In this document: positions 1 through 7,844 of the stretch, one piece after another
How positions within the stretch are numbered: position 1 is the stretch's first letter
Layout of the letters: each line of letters opens with the position of its first letter
Assembly (NCBI GenBank): GCA_041690535.1
Contig: JAWLHA010000037.1
Location: 1-43,193, forward strand
Direction of reading: 5' to 3'
Source of the DNA: JAWLHA01 sp041690535
GTDB lineage: Bacteria > Pseudomonadota > Gammaproteobacteria > Thiohalomonadales > Thiohalomonadaceae
Length of the DNA stretch: 43,193 bases
Notes under the pieces: generated by a model
Told to the model about the DNA's origin: nothing
Databases searched by the model: none
The model's input: the letters and a program-made list of their open reading frames with translations, nothing else
Program-made: the position numbers and the translations under genes

Positions 1-99
1 CCCTCTCGCGGCATAAGTGCGTCCTTGCACCAATCCATGCGGCCGACGACCTGCTTTCAAGGACTTACATCGCTCTTGGGTAAGTATGCGTTCACCCTG
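1..99 (-). repeat. CAGGGT palindromic element, copy A (partial, cut by window start)
   Basis: This is the left half of the element in reverse orientation. It ends in the terminal sequence TATGCGTTCACCCTG at 85-99 and contains one arm of the inner stem (about 50-75). The outer half lies beyond the window, so no target duplication can be tested. The copy ends about 80 bases before apaH. The same sequence, inverted, occurs at 19.4, 27.0, 38.9 and (same orientation) 41.4 kb. Confidence 0.85.
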
Positions 100-182
100 T
101 CCTGGAGCAACAGGCAAAGGAAATCGCCACCCTTCACTGGTACCATTTGCGGCCACGCTTGCGACGGGAAGGGAGCACGTTC

Positions 183-1016
183 ATGGCCGTCTACGCCATC
201 GGAGATCTCCAGGGTTGTTACGATGAACTCCAGCGGCTGCTGGAAAAACTGCGGTTCGAACCGTCGACAGACCGTCTGTGGCTGACTGGCGATCTGGTCA
301 ACCGCGGGCCCAAGTCGCTGGAGGTACTGCGCTTCGTCCGTGGCCTGGGGGACGCCGCCGTTGCGGTGCTCGGCAACCACGACCTGCATCTGCTGGCGGT
401 GCACCATGACAAGCACCGCCACTTCAAATCCAACGATACCCTGCAGCCTATCCTCGCCGCCCCCGATCGGGAAGAGTTGCTGGATTGGCTGCGCCAGCTT
501 CCGCTGCTCCACCACGATGAGGCGCTCGATGCCGTGATGGTGCATGCCGGCCTGCCGCCGCAGTGGGACCTGACCACCGCGCGCCGCTGCGCCGCTGAAG
601 TGGAGGAGGTCCTGAGGGGGCCGCTGTTGGTGGAGTTTCTCGAGCACATGTACGGTAACCGACCGCACCTCTGGTCGCCGGCCCTGCAGGGGTGGGAGAG
701 GCTGCGGTTCAGCGTCAACTGCTTCACCCGGCTGCGTTTTTGCACCCCCGAGGGGCGGCTCGATTTCGAACGCAAGGGCCGCCCCGGCTCCCAGGAGGGC
801 CCCTACCTGCCGTGGTTTCAGGTGCCCGGGCGGCGCAGCGCCGAGGTGCGGATCATCTTCGGCCACTGGTCGACCCTGGGGCTGCACTTGAACGACGGCG
901 TGCGGGGCATCGACACCGGCTGCCTCTGGGGAGGCACGCTGACGGCGTTGCGCCTGGACGACAGCAGCGATACCGTGGTCTCCATCGCCTGCCCGCAAGG
1001 TGCCCGCCCCGGCTGA
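183..1016 (+). CDS. apaH: Symmetrical bis(5'-nucleosyl)-tetraphosphatase ApaH
   Basis: ApaH hydrolyses diadenosine tetraphosphate to two ADP in the cytoplasm and can also remove Np4-type caps from RNA 5' ends. The 277-residue protein matches the family along its length. Visible metallophosphoesterase motifs are GDLQG (7-11), GDLVNRG (36-42), GNHDLHL (64-70), a central HAG, and the late FGHW and DTGCLWGG blocks typical of ApaH. The GDxHG histidine is glutamine here, a substitution I recall as common in ApaH. ATG 183 is chosen over an upstream in-frame start at 147 because GGGAG lies 8-13 bases before it and the protein then begins MAVYAIGD as in E. coli. It appears monocistronic; repeat copy A lies just upstream. 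Confidence 0.95.
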   Translation: MAVYAIGDLQGCYDELQRLLEKLRFEPSTDRLWLTGDLVNRGPKSLEVLRFVRGLGDAAVAVLGNHDLHLLAVHHDKHRHFKSNDTLQPILAAPDREELLDWLRQLPLLHHDEALDAVMVHAGLPPQWDLTTARRCAAEVEEVLRGPLLVEFLEHMYGNRPHLWSPALQGWERLRFSVNCFTRLRFCTPEGRLDFERKGRPGSQEGPYLPWFQVPGRRSAEVRIIFGHWSTLGLHLNDGVRGIDTGCLWGGTLTALRLDDSSDTVVSIACPQGARPG

Positions 1017-1145
1017 GCGGCTCAAGTGTTCGGCGCTTCCGGCCGATACGGTAAGGCCAAATTCAACGAAGGACCGGCCATCGGCTTCCAACGGCGGAAC
1101 CGCACCGGTGGCCCGAGTCCCTAATCGCGCGAGGGGTTGCAAGAG

Positions 1146-2657
1146 ATGCTGATTCGTCAACAGTCGCTGAGCGTCAATATCGGGCTGCTCTCTTTTCTCA
1201 TCGGCGTGCCTTTCATCGTGCTGTGGGCCTATCTGCTCTACTCGGGCAGGATTGGACTGGAGACCCTGGCCTGGGTCAGCGTCCTCTTGGCGGTGGATGC
1301 TGTCCTGCTCATCCTGTTCATGCGCGGTCTGGTCAGGCCCTTGCGCATCGTCGGTTCGACGCTGCGCCAGGTGGCCAAGGGGGATTTCACGGTCAGCGTC
1401 GAAAACCCCTATCGCGGCGAGCTGGGCAACATGCTGGATGATGTGAACCACTCCATCACCTCCACCCGTGAGATGGTCGAACAGATCCTGGAGAACACGG
1501 TGGAGATCGCCGCCTCCAGCTTCGAGACGGTGAGCGCCTCGGCCAAGGTGGTGTTCAACGTGGAAGATGAAGAGCGCCACGTGCAGCATATCTCCTCGGC
1601 GAGTCAGCAGATCACCGACTCCATTACCGGGATTGCGCGCAATGCTGCGGACGCCAACACCTCCGCCCAGACCGCCAGCACCGCCGTCTCCGACGGCGAT
1701 ATCATCGTGCGGGAGACCATCGACAGCATGGCGCAGCTGACCGATGCGGTGGGCGAGGCGGCCACCAAGGTGGAGACCCTGGGGGAGTCCTCCAAGCGCA
1801 TCGGCGAGATCAGCAGCGTGATCGGCAACATCGCCGAGCAGACCAACCTGCTGGCCCTCAACGCAGCCATCGAGGCGGCCCGCGCCGGGGAGCACGGGCG
1901 GGGGTTCGCGGTGGTCGCGGACGAGGTGCGAACCTTGGCCGAGCGGACCAGCAAGGCCACGCGCGAGATCACCGACACCATTCAGACCATCCAGTCCGAG
2001 ATCAGCGCGGTGATCGAAACCATGCACAAGGGGGTAGAGCGGGTGGAGCGAGGCAAGGAGACCACCCTGCGCACCCGTGAGGCCTTCGAGGTGATCAGCG
2101 ACGGCATCCGGAGTGTCAGCGCCCTCATTGGCCAGATCGCCGACGGGGCCGACCAGCAGGCCTCGGCCACCCAGGCCATCGCCGGGAGCATCGCCGAGAT
2201 TGCCAAGGTGTCCGCCGGCAACACCCAGCACGCCTACAATGCGGTGGACATCATCGAGAAGATGAATGCCGTGGTGGGCAGCCAGCTGCGCGCCCTGGAC
2301 AACTTCAACATCCCCCACAAGACCGTGGTGATGGCGAAGTCCGACCACATGCTATGGAAGAAACGCCTCACCGAGGTCCTGCTCGGGCGTACGGCCATGC
2401 GCCCCGGGGAAGTCACGGACCATGCCGGCTGCCGGTTCGGAAAGTGGTATTACGACACGGGCAAGCGCCTCTACGGCGACCGTCCCGAATTCAAGGCCAT
2501 CGAGGACCCCCATCGCCGCATCCACGAAACCGCCAAGCGCATCGTGGAGCTGAACAACGCCGGCAAGAAACACGAGGCCCAGGCACTGCTGGAGGGGCTG
2601 GATGCCCCCACGGCCCAGGTGGCGGAGAACCTCGAACGGCTCCGGAAGGGGCGTTAG
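1146..2657 (+). CDS. Methyl-accepting chemotaxis protein with C-terminal CZB zinc-binding domain
   Basis: A chemoreceptor of 503 residues that should signal through CheW/CheA. Two hydrophobic segments (about 13-33 and 39-61) are separated by only a few residues, so there is almost no periplasmic sensor. A HAMP-like linker follows (62-115), then the coiled-coil signalling domain with the conserved hairpin tip (about 226-268, containing EQTNLLALNAAIEAARAGE). The C-terminus (about 395-500) is a CZB domain: HMLWKKRL, DHAGCRFGKWYY and DPHRRIHE supply the three His and one Cys expected to bind zinc. Sensing is therefore probably cytoplasmic; zinc or hypochlorite, as for other CZB receptors, is an inference. 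ATG 1146 has GAGGGG nine bases upstream; an in-frame TTG at 1137 is less likely. No che genes are adjacent. Confidence 0.93.
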   Translation: MLIRQQSLSVNIGLLSFLIGVPFIVLWAYLLYSGRIGLETLAWVSVLLAVDAVLLILFMRGLVRPLRIVGSTLRQVAKGDFTVSVENPYRGELGNMLDDVNHSITSTREMVEQILENTVEIAASSFETVSASAKVVFNVEDEERHVQHISSASQQITDSITGIARNAADANTSAQTASTAVSDGDIIVRETIDSMAQLTDAVGEAATKVETLGESSKRIGEISSVIGNIAEQTNLLALNAAIEAARAGEHGRGFAVVADEVRTLAERTSKATREITDTIQTIQSEISAVIETMHKGVERVERGKETTLRTREAFEVISDGIRSVSALIGQIADGADQQASATQAIAGSIAEIAKVSAGNTQHAYNAVDIIEKMNAVVGSQLRALDNFNIPHKTVVMAKSDHMLWKKRLTEVLLGRTAMRPGEVTDHAGCRFGKWYYDTGKRLYGDRPEFKAIEDPHRRIHETAKRIVELNNAGKKHEAQALLEGLDAPTAQVAENLERLRKGR

Positions 2658-2692
2658 CCCGCAGGCAGGCGCTCCGGGGGCGATCACCGGCA

Positions 2693-3196
2693 TCACATCG
2701 GCCGCGATTTGCCGCTCCGCTCCAACACCAGGAAGGTGTAAGGGTAAGGATTTCGCTCGTCGGGCTCGTGCCGCTCCCGCTCTACCTCTTGCCACTGCTC
2801 CCATGCCACTTCGGGAAACCACGCATCCCCCTCGATGGCGGCGTGAACCAGGGTGAGGATCAGGCGATCGGCCCGGGGCAGCATCTGCGCATAGAAAGAG
2901 GCCCCCCCGAGGATCATCACCTCGGCCGCCTCGGCGGCCGCGCCGAGGGCCTCTTCGATGGAATGGACCACGCTGCATCCCTCAGCCTGGTAGCCGGGAT
3001 CGGAGGTCACCACGATGTTGTGCCGCTGTGGCAGCGGCTTGCCGATGGACTCGAAGGTCTTGCGCCCCATGACCACAGGCTTGCCCAGGGTATGGCGGCG
3101 GAACCACTGCATGTCGCCCGGCAGATTCCAGGGCAGGCGGTTTTCGATGCCGATGACGCGGTTCTCCGCCATGGCCACGATGATGGAAATTTGCAT
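2693..3196 (-). CDS. folA: Dihydrofolate reductase
   Basis: Reduces dihydrofolate to tetrahydrofolate with NADPH, restoring the cofactor oxidised by thymidylate synthase; thyA is the next gene upstream on this strand. At 167 residues it is close to the E. coli enzyme (159). Diagnostic blocks are IIVAMAENRVIG, LPWNLPGDMQWF (with the catalytic acidic residue), GKPVVMGRKTFESIG and MILGGASFY. ATG 3196 follows an AGAGG ribosome-binding site. It converges on the chemoreceptor gene with 35 bases between stops and no obvious terminator. A family-2 repeat separates it from thyA, so the pair is probably not one simple operon. Confidence 0.95.
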   Translation of the reverse strand: MQISIIVAMAENRVIGIENRLPWNLPGDMQWFRRHTLGKPVVMGRKTFESIGKPLPQRHNIVVTSDPGYQAEGCSVVHSIEEALGAAAEAAEVMILGGASFYAQMLPRADRLILTLVHAAIEGDAWFPEVAWEQWQEVERERHEPDERNPYPYTFLVLERSGKSRPM

Positions 3197-3264
3197 TCAC
3201 GGCCTCTTTGCTGAACGGCTCGAGGCTGGAGCCGCAAAAGTTCAACTTTAAGGGGGCCAGGGTT

Positions 3265-3284
3265 CCCCGCGTGAGGTCGCGGGG
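3265..3284. other. Short GC hairpin upstream of folA
   Basis: CCCCGCG and CGCGGGG form a perfect 7-bp stem with a six-base loop, 69-88 bases upstream of the folA start. It could be a leader hairpin or part of the neighbouring repeat; no U-tract follows. Confidence 0.4.
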
Positions 3285-3341
3285 CGGGCAGTACCTGCAG
3301 ACCCAACGCCCTCATCGCTGCCTTCCGAATCTGACCGGGCT

Positions 3342-3529
3342 GTGAGCACCGAACAGATAAACAAAACAATCGCGCCAGAGTGCCCCGCAAGGGGCGGGGG
3401 GCAGCGAACCGGCGTAGGGTGGATAAGCGCAGCGCATCCACCGGGTCGCGGCCGTGAACGGTGGATGCGCTGCGCTTATCCACCCTACACGTATCAAGGC
3501 GGATCGGAATCTATCTGTTCGGTGCTCAC
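3342..3529. repeat. Family-2 repeat, GAGCACCGAACAG ends with large internal hairpin
   Basis: A 188-bp unit bounded by perfect 18-bp inverted repeats (GTGAGCACCGAACAGATA at 3342-3359 and its complement at 3512-3529). Inside is a perfect 29-bp inverted repeat (3414-3442 and 3460-3488, arms beginning GTAGGGTGGATAAGCGCAGC) with a 17-base loop. The same end plus hairpin recurs at 43.09 kb to the window end, and single ends occur at 5571 and flanking 34.7 kb. The inner hairpin resembles an intergenic palindrome I remember from many proteobacterial genomes. No target duplication was found. It lies between folA and thyA. Confidence 0.85.
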
Positions 3530-3603
3530 TTGACACTCCGCGCCTGACGGCGCACGTACGGGCGGGGCCGGTGGACATTTTTTCCAAGCCCCTCGTCCCT
3601 GCC

Positions 3604-4398
3604 TCACACCGCCACGGGCGCCTTGATGTGGGGGTGGTGCCGATAATCGATCAACTCGAAGTCCTCGAATTTGAAGTCGAAGATGCAAGTGACCGAGGGG
3701 TTGAGCCGCATTTGCGGCAACGGGTGGGGCACGCGGCTCCGCTGCTCCCGCGCCTGCTCCAGATGGTTGCTGTAGAGGTGGGCATCGCCCAGGGTGTGGA
3801 CGAAGTCGCCAGGGGCGAGCCCGGTGACCTGAGCCATCATCATGGTGAGCAGTGCGTAGGAGGCGATGTTGAACGGCACCCCCAGAAAGATATCCGCCGA
3901 GCGCTGGTACAGCTGGCAGGAGAGGCGCCCTTCGGCCACATAGAACTGGAAGAAGGCGTGGCAGGGGGGCAGCGCCATGGAGTCGATAGCGGCCACATTC
4001 CAGGCCGAGACGATGAGGCGCCGCGAATCGGGCGTGCGCCGGATCTGCTCCACCACCTGCGCGATCTGGTCGATGTGCCCACCCCCGGGAGTCGGCCAGG
4101 AGCGCCACTGGTAGCCGTAGATGGGGCCCAGTTCGCCATGCTCGTCGGCCCACTCGTCCCAAATGCTGACCCCGTTTTCGTGCAGGTAGCGGAGGTTGGT
4201 CTCGCCCCGCAGGAACCACAGCAGCTCATGGATAATGGAGCGCAGGTGCAGCTTCTTCGTGGTGACCAGCGGGAAGCCCTGCCCCAGATCGAACCGCATC
4301 TGGTGGCCGAAGACGCTGAGTGTGCCGGTCCCGGTGCGATCATCCTTGCGAACCCCGTGGTCGAGGACGTGCTGCATGAGGTCGAGATATTGGCGCAT
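3604..4398 (-). CDS. thyA: Thymidylate synthase
   Basis: Methylates dUMP to dTMP using methylene-tetrahydrofolate as carbon donor and reductant. The protein is 264 residues, the same as E. coli ThyA. It has the catalytic cysteine C146 in ALPPCHAFFQFY, the phosphate-binding RTGTGT (21-26), the WFLRGETN block and the RSADIFLGVPFNIASYA folate/nucleotide segment. ATG 4398 (MRQYLDL) is preferred over an in-frame upstream ATG at 4428 because GAGAGA lies just before it and the length then fits the family. It follows lgt on the same strand, the arrangement seen in E. coli, with a solo repeat end (copy B) in the gap. Confidence 0.96.
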   Translation of the reverse strand: MRQYLDLMQHVLDHGVRKDDRTGTGTLSVFGHQMRFDLGQGFPLVTTKKLHLRSIIHELLWFLRGETNLRYLHENGVSIWDEWADEHGELGPIYGYQWRSWPTPGGGHIDQIAQVVEQIRRTPDSRRLIVSAWNVAAIDSMALPPCHAFFQFYVAEGRLSCQLYQRSADIFLGVPFNIASYALLTMMMAQVTGLAPGDFVHTLGDAHLYSNHLEQAREQRSRVPHPLPQMRLNPSVTCIFDFKFEDFELIDYRHHPHIKAPVAV

Positions 4399-4474
4399 GG
4401 GTCTCTCGTATCGAAAAAACCGGGGCATTATACCCGCAGCAGGTGCCGAGCTCGAATGGGCGCGGTCCGTCGCC

Positions 4475-4515
4475 AGGGTAAACGCATACTTACGTCAAGG
4501 CCGTGCTGTGAGCGG
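4475..4515 (-). repeat. CAGGGT element, copy B (solo right end)
   Basis: The first 41 bases of the element's right end, inverted: CAGGGTAAACGCATACTTAC followed by a segment matching the right ends of the copies at 19.6 and 39.1 kb. The rest is missing and no flanking duplication is visible, so this is a decayed or recombined remnant in the lgt-thyA gap. Confidence 0.8.
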
Positions 4516-4569
4516 CTCGAGGCACCAGGCCTCACTGACGGAACGGCCCCCCTCCGACAGTGATGACGT

Positions 4570-5379
4570 TCAGCCGGGGACCTTGTGCACCGCCGGTTGG
4601 CCGTGGCGCCGGTAGGCCAGCCCAAGCAGGAGCAGACCGATGCCGATCAGCGGCAGGGTGAGGAGCTGCCCCATGGTGAGCCAGCCGAAAGCGAGATAAC
4701 CCAGGTGCGCATCCGGTACCCGCACGAACTCCACCAGAAAGCGGAAAGTGCCGTACCCCAGGGCAAACAGACCCGAGACCGCCATGGTGGGGCGGGGACG
4801 GGAGGAGAACCACCACAGGAGGGCAAAGAGGACGAACCCCTCCAATACCATTTCGTAGAGCTGAGAGGGGTGGCGCGGCAGATCCCCGGCCCCCGGGAAC
4901 ACCATCGCCCACGGCACGTCGGAGACCTTGCCCCACAGCTCGCCATTGATGAAATTGCCCAAGCGCCCCGCGGCCAGACCCACGGGAACCACCGGGGCGA
5001 CGAAATCCACCACCTGGAACCAGGCGTACCCGTGCCGGCGCGCAAACAGCCAGCTGGCGAAGATCACCCCGAGCAGGCCGCCGTGAAAGGACATGCCCCC
5101 CTGCCACACCCGGAACAGGAGCAAGGGGTCGTTAAGGAAGGGGGCGAAGTTGTAGAACAGGACATAACCGACCCGTCCCCCCAACACCACCCCCAGGGCC
5201 ACGTAGAAGGTGAGATCGTCCACCTGCTCGGCCGTCCAGACCGACCCGGGGCGGCGCGCCCGGCGCCGGGCCAGCCACCACGCCCCGCCGATGCTCAGCA
5301 GGTACATAAGGCCATACCAATGGATCTGAATGGGGCCGAGGCTGACGGCAACCGGATCGATGTTGGGATATTGGAGCAT
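4570..5379 (-). CDS. lgt: Prolipoprotein diacylglyceryl transferase
   Basis: Inner-membrane enzyme that moves a diacylglyceryl group from phosphatidylglycerol to the lipobox cysteine of prolipoproteins, the first step of lipoprotein maturation. Its substrates in this window would include TadD and the two DUF5666 proteins. The 269-residue protein has several membrane spans and the Lgt signature region GLAAGRLGNFINGELWGK, as well as the conserved IHWYGLMYLLS start, the GGMSFHGGLLG motif and RHPSQLYE. The lgt-thyA order is conserved with E. coli. Confidence 0.96.
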   Translation of the reverse strand: MLQYPNIDPVAVSLGPIQIHWYGLMYLLSIGGAWWLARRRARRPGSVWTAEQVDDLTFYVALGVVLGGRVGYVLFYNFAPFLNDPLLLFRVWQGGMSFHGGLLGVIFASWLFARRHGYAWFQVVDFVAPVVPVGLAAGRLGNFINGELWGKVSDVPWAMVFPGAGDLPRHPSQLYEMVLEGFVLFALLWWFSSRPRPTMAVSGLFALGYGTFRFLVEFVRVPDAHLGYLAFGWLTMGQLLTLPLIGIGLLLLGLAYRRHGQPAVHKVPG

Positions 5380-5630
5380 CTCGAAAGTTTAGCCCGTATT
5401 TCTCACCATCTGTACAAGCCACTCTTGCAGGCGATCGATGCGGTTCGCGGGGCTCACCACATCCTACCAAGTCCGCCCAAGACGCAGGATGCCGGTGAGG
5501 AACGAACCGTATCGCTCACGTTTGCCAACTGCGGCATGGCAGTCGACCTCCGCTTCACCCATGATCGGTTTATCTGTTCGGTGCTCAGGAGGCCCGCCCC
5601 GGGGCGAAGCCTTCGCGGCGGACGCGCCCC
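5380..5630. other. Intergenic remnant with a single family-2 repeat end
   Basis: This gap between lgt and the methyltransferase holds a solo family-2 end (TATCTGTTCGGTGCTC, 5571-5586). Short minus-strand frames near it look coding-like but broken, for example one reading VSPANRIDRLQEWLVQMVR and another ending ERYGSFLTGILRLGRTW. I do not recognise them; they may be fragments of a decayed gene. Confidence 0.35.
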
Positions 5631-6827
5631 TCAATGGGCCGGGGTGACCCGCCCAATGAGGCACTTGATGTACTCGGTCTCCGGGATGGCCGGGTGCACC
5701 GGGTGGTCTGCCGCCTGGTGGCCTTGCTCCACGATCTGCAGGTCGCGATCCACATGCCGCGCCGCCTGGAGCATCACGTCCATGAGCACTTCACGCTGCA
5801 GGTGGTAGGAGCAGGAGGCGCTCACCAGGATCCCGTCGCGCGAGAGCACCTGCATGGCCATCTGGTTGAGGCGACGGTAAGCCTGCACCCCCTCTTTGAC
5901 ATCCTTCTTGCGCTTGATGAAGGCGGGCGGGTCGAGGACCACCACATCGAACCGCTCCCGCTCCGCGCGCAGGGTCCTGAGGGCCTCGAAGGCATCCATG
6001 GCCATGACCTCGACCCGCTCCGCCAGGCCGTTCAGGGCTGCGTTGTGGCGGATCCCCTCCGCCGCCGCACCTGAGGCCTCGACGCAGACCACCTCCCGCG
6101 CCCCCGCCGTTCCGGCCTGAATTCCCCAGCCGCCCAGATAGGCGAAGACATCCAGCACCCGCTGGCCCCTGGCATAACGCTGGACCCGGGCCCGGTTGTC
6201 CCGGTGGTCGAAGAACCAGCCGGTCTTCTGCCCCGTCCCGAGGGGCACCGAGAAGCGGGCCCCGTTCTCCTCCAGCTCCACGGCCTCCGGCACCTCGCCC
6301 AGGGCGGGCGCAACGTAGGCCTCGAGCCCCTCCAGCGCCCGGCCGCTGCTGTCGTTGCGCAACAAAATGGCGCTCGGGCGCAAAACCTTCTCCAGGGCCG
6401 CGACCACCTCCTCCCTGACGAACTCCATCCCCGCGGTATTGAGCTGCACCACCAGCACATCGCCATAGCGATCGACCACCAGCCCCGGCAGTCCGTCACT
6501 CTCGCCGTGGACCAGGCGGTAATAGGGCTGGGGGAACAGTCGCTCCCGCAGGGAGAGGGCAATGTTCAACCGGTGCACCAGCAGGGAGCGATCCAGCACA
6601 TGCCGGGGATCCCGGCTCACCAGCCGGGCACAAATGAGAGAGTGCGGATTCACATACCCGGTGCCAATGGGCTTGCCGTCACCGGCCTGGATCAGCACCG
6701 GCTGGCCCGGCGCAAAGTCGGTCAAGGGGGTGCGCTTGACATCCACCTCGTTGCTGAACACCCAAAGGTGCCCGGCACGCAGGCGGCGCTCCTCTGACTT
6801 CTTCAGGATAAGGGGGCTGATTTCCAT
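5631..6827 (-). CDS. rlmI: RlmI-type class I SAM-dependent 23S rRNA methyltransferase
   Basis: Probably makes 5-methylcytosine at the position equivalent to C1962 of 23S rRNA. The 398-residue protein (E. coli RlmI has 396) begins with a PUA RNA-binding domain (about 1-75: ILKKSEERRLRAGHLWVFSNEV). A middle domain contains HGESDGLPGLVVDRYGD and the TGQKTGWFFDHRDNR block. The C-terminal Rossmann methyltransferase has VLDVFAYLGGWGI for SAM binding, the VLDPPAF motif and SASCSYH with the expected catalytic cysteine. ATG 6827 (MEISPLIL) is chosen because upstream in-frame sequence lacks family similarity; the ribosome-binding site is weak. The assignment to RlmI rather than a close paralogue rests on architecture. 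Confidence 0.88.
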   Translation of the reverse strand: MEISPLILKKSEERRLRAGHLWVFSNEVDVKRTPLTDFAPGQPVLIQAGDGKPIGTGYVNPHSLICARLVSRDPRHVLDRSLLVHRLNIALSLRERLFPQPYYRLVHGESDGLPGLVVDRYGDVLVVQLNTAGMEFVREEVVAALEKVLRPSAILLRNDSSGRALEGLEAYVAPALGEVPEAVELEENGARFSVPLGTGQKTGWFFDHRDNRARVQRYARGQRVLDVFAYLGGWGIQAGTAGAREVVCVEASGAAAEGIRHNAALNGLAERVEVMAMDAFEALRTLRAERERFDVVVLDPPAFIKRKKDVKEGVQAYRRLNQMAMQVLSRDGILVSASCSYHLQREVLMDVMLQAARHVDRDLQIVEQGHQAADHPVHPAIPETEYIKCLIGRVTPAH

Positions 6828-6997
6828 GGGCTGCGTCCGGGTCGGCGAAAAGAGGCGTGGATTATCGGAGAAATCGTTAGGCGCGTGAAGGGCGGCGCCC
6901 TGCATCGATGGACCCGCCAAGCGTGACCCAGTTCAAAATTTTCTGACTCACTTATTGATTTTTGTCATGGCTATGAGCGTACCCACATGCCAAACCC

Positions 6998-7035
6998 TGA
7001 TCCGGATCAACCAACGAAATATTACCGAACGGTAA
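6998..7035. promoter_or_regulatory. Two dyad symmetries upstream of the Tad operon
   Basis: The 303-base gap before flp is AT-richer than its surroundings and contains two perfect palindromic sites: TGATCCGGATCA (6998-7009) and TTACCG-AA-CGGTAA (7022-7035). They lie 95-135 bases before the flp start and are candidate operator sites for a dimeric regulator. No convincing sigma-70 or sigma-54 promoter could be read. Confidence 0.4.
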
Positions 7036-7130
7036 CCTTTGGGCTCTGACACTTCCCCCCGCATCCGCCGTAGAAGCGTGGAGGGGAAAAGGTTCTAGAA
7101 GCCAAATCGCTATCCAAGGGGAGCCAGACC

Positions 7131-7301
7131 ATGAAGACCTTCCGTTTTTTCCGCGAGCAGAAAGGCGCCAGCATGATTGAGTACGCGTTGGTGCTCGCCG
7201 GCGTCGCCGCCATCGCAGGTGCGTTGTTTGCCGGTGAGGGGGAGTTTGCCAAGGCCATCGCCGCGAAATTCCAATCGATTGTCAGCTCCATCGGCAACTA
7301 A
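7131..7301 (+). CDS. flp: Flp-type major pilin
   Basis: A 56-residue prepilin, structural subunit of the Tad pilus used for adhesion and biofilm formation. The N-terminus MKTFRFFREQKGASMIEYAL carries the Flp processing site: glycine 12 followed by mature residues ASMIEY, with Glu at +5 and Tyr at +6. It continues into a hydrophobic helix (VLAGVAAIAGALFAG) and a short C-terminal tail. AGGGGAG lies a few bases before ATG 7131. It is the first gene of the Tad operon. The peptidase needed to process it (TadV/CpaA) is not in the window. Confidence 0.93.
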   Translation: MKTFRFFREQKGASMIEYALVLAGVAAIAGALFAGEGEFAKAIAAKFQSIVSSIGN

Positions 7302-7350
7302 GCCCCACGCCCCCGGGTGCGCCAGCACCCGAGGGGGGGGAGTGATACCA

Positions 7351-7809
7351 ATGCGCAACGACACGGGCCAAGCAATCGGCATCGGCAGGGGCGGCCTTCC
7401 CCAGCGCGGCAGCGCGCTTCTGGAGTTCGCCGCCGTCCTGCCCCTGTTCCTGGCGCTGTTTCTCGCCACGGTGGACTTCAGCCAGTTCTACCTGGAGCGC
7501 ATGGCCGCCTACAGCGCCGCCTACAACGGCGCGAAGGTGCTGGCCTGCGGAGGCAATGCGGACGCCGCGGTGAGGGAGACCTTCGGCCCCTTCCTCCATG
7601 AAAAGGAGGAGGATGACGACGAGGCCGAGGACCCGCTCCAGGTCGAGGCCGGACAGATCCCGGGAAGCAGCAACCCGGAACGCTACAGTGTCACCGTCAC
7701 CTACAACCGCGCCTACCGCAACGACTGGTCGTTCCTGACCAACCACATCGACTTCCTGGGCACGATCACCGCCACGGGCGTCGCGGCGAAGGGTTCGGCA
7801 TGCAACTAA
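7351..7809 (+). CDS. TadE-like minor pseudopilin
   Basis: A 152-residue protein with the TadE/TadF N-terminal signature: QRGSALLEFAAVLPLFLALF, then a segment reading YLERMAAYSAAYNGAKVLA. This resembles type IV prepilin processing sites, and TadE/F proteins are cleaved by the same peptidase as Flp. The middle has an unusual acidic run (EKEEDDDEAEDP, about 85-96). ATG 7351 follows a GGGGGGAG tract. It lies between flp and cpaB, earlier than the usual tadE position after tadD. Confidence 0.8.
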   Translation: MRNDTGQAIGIGRGGLPQRGSALLEFAAVLPLFLALFLATVDFSQFYLERMAAYSAAYNGAKVLACGGNADAAVRETFGPFLHEKEEDDDEAEDPLQVEAGQIPGSSNPERYSVTVTYNRAYRNDWSFLTNHIDFLGTITATGVAAKGSACN

Positions 7810-7844
7810 TCCCCTGATCTGGGGGAGCCCGAAAGGAGCGCCAT

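Noticed and set aside
183..260. Loss of the GDxHG histidine in ApaH (GDLQG) as a sign of inactivity
   Set aside because: I recall the same GDLQG form in ApaH of other gammaproteobacteria, and all other metal-binding motifs are intact.
57..2348. 763-codon open frame on the minus strand across apaH and the chemoreceptor gene
   Set aside because: It lies antisense to two well-supported genes, has His/Gly/Leu/Ala-rich low-complexity content and no family motif; a by-product of high GC. The same applies to long frames opposite 17054-18937 (DUF255 gene) and 19691-21931 (GGDEF-EAL gene).
4399..4569. A separate small gene between thyA and lgt
   Set aside because: Frames there are short, overlap the solo repeat end and have no plausible ribosome-binding site.
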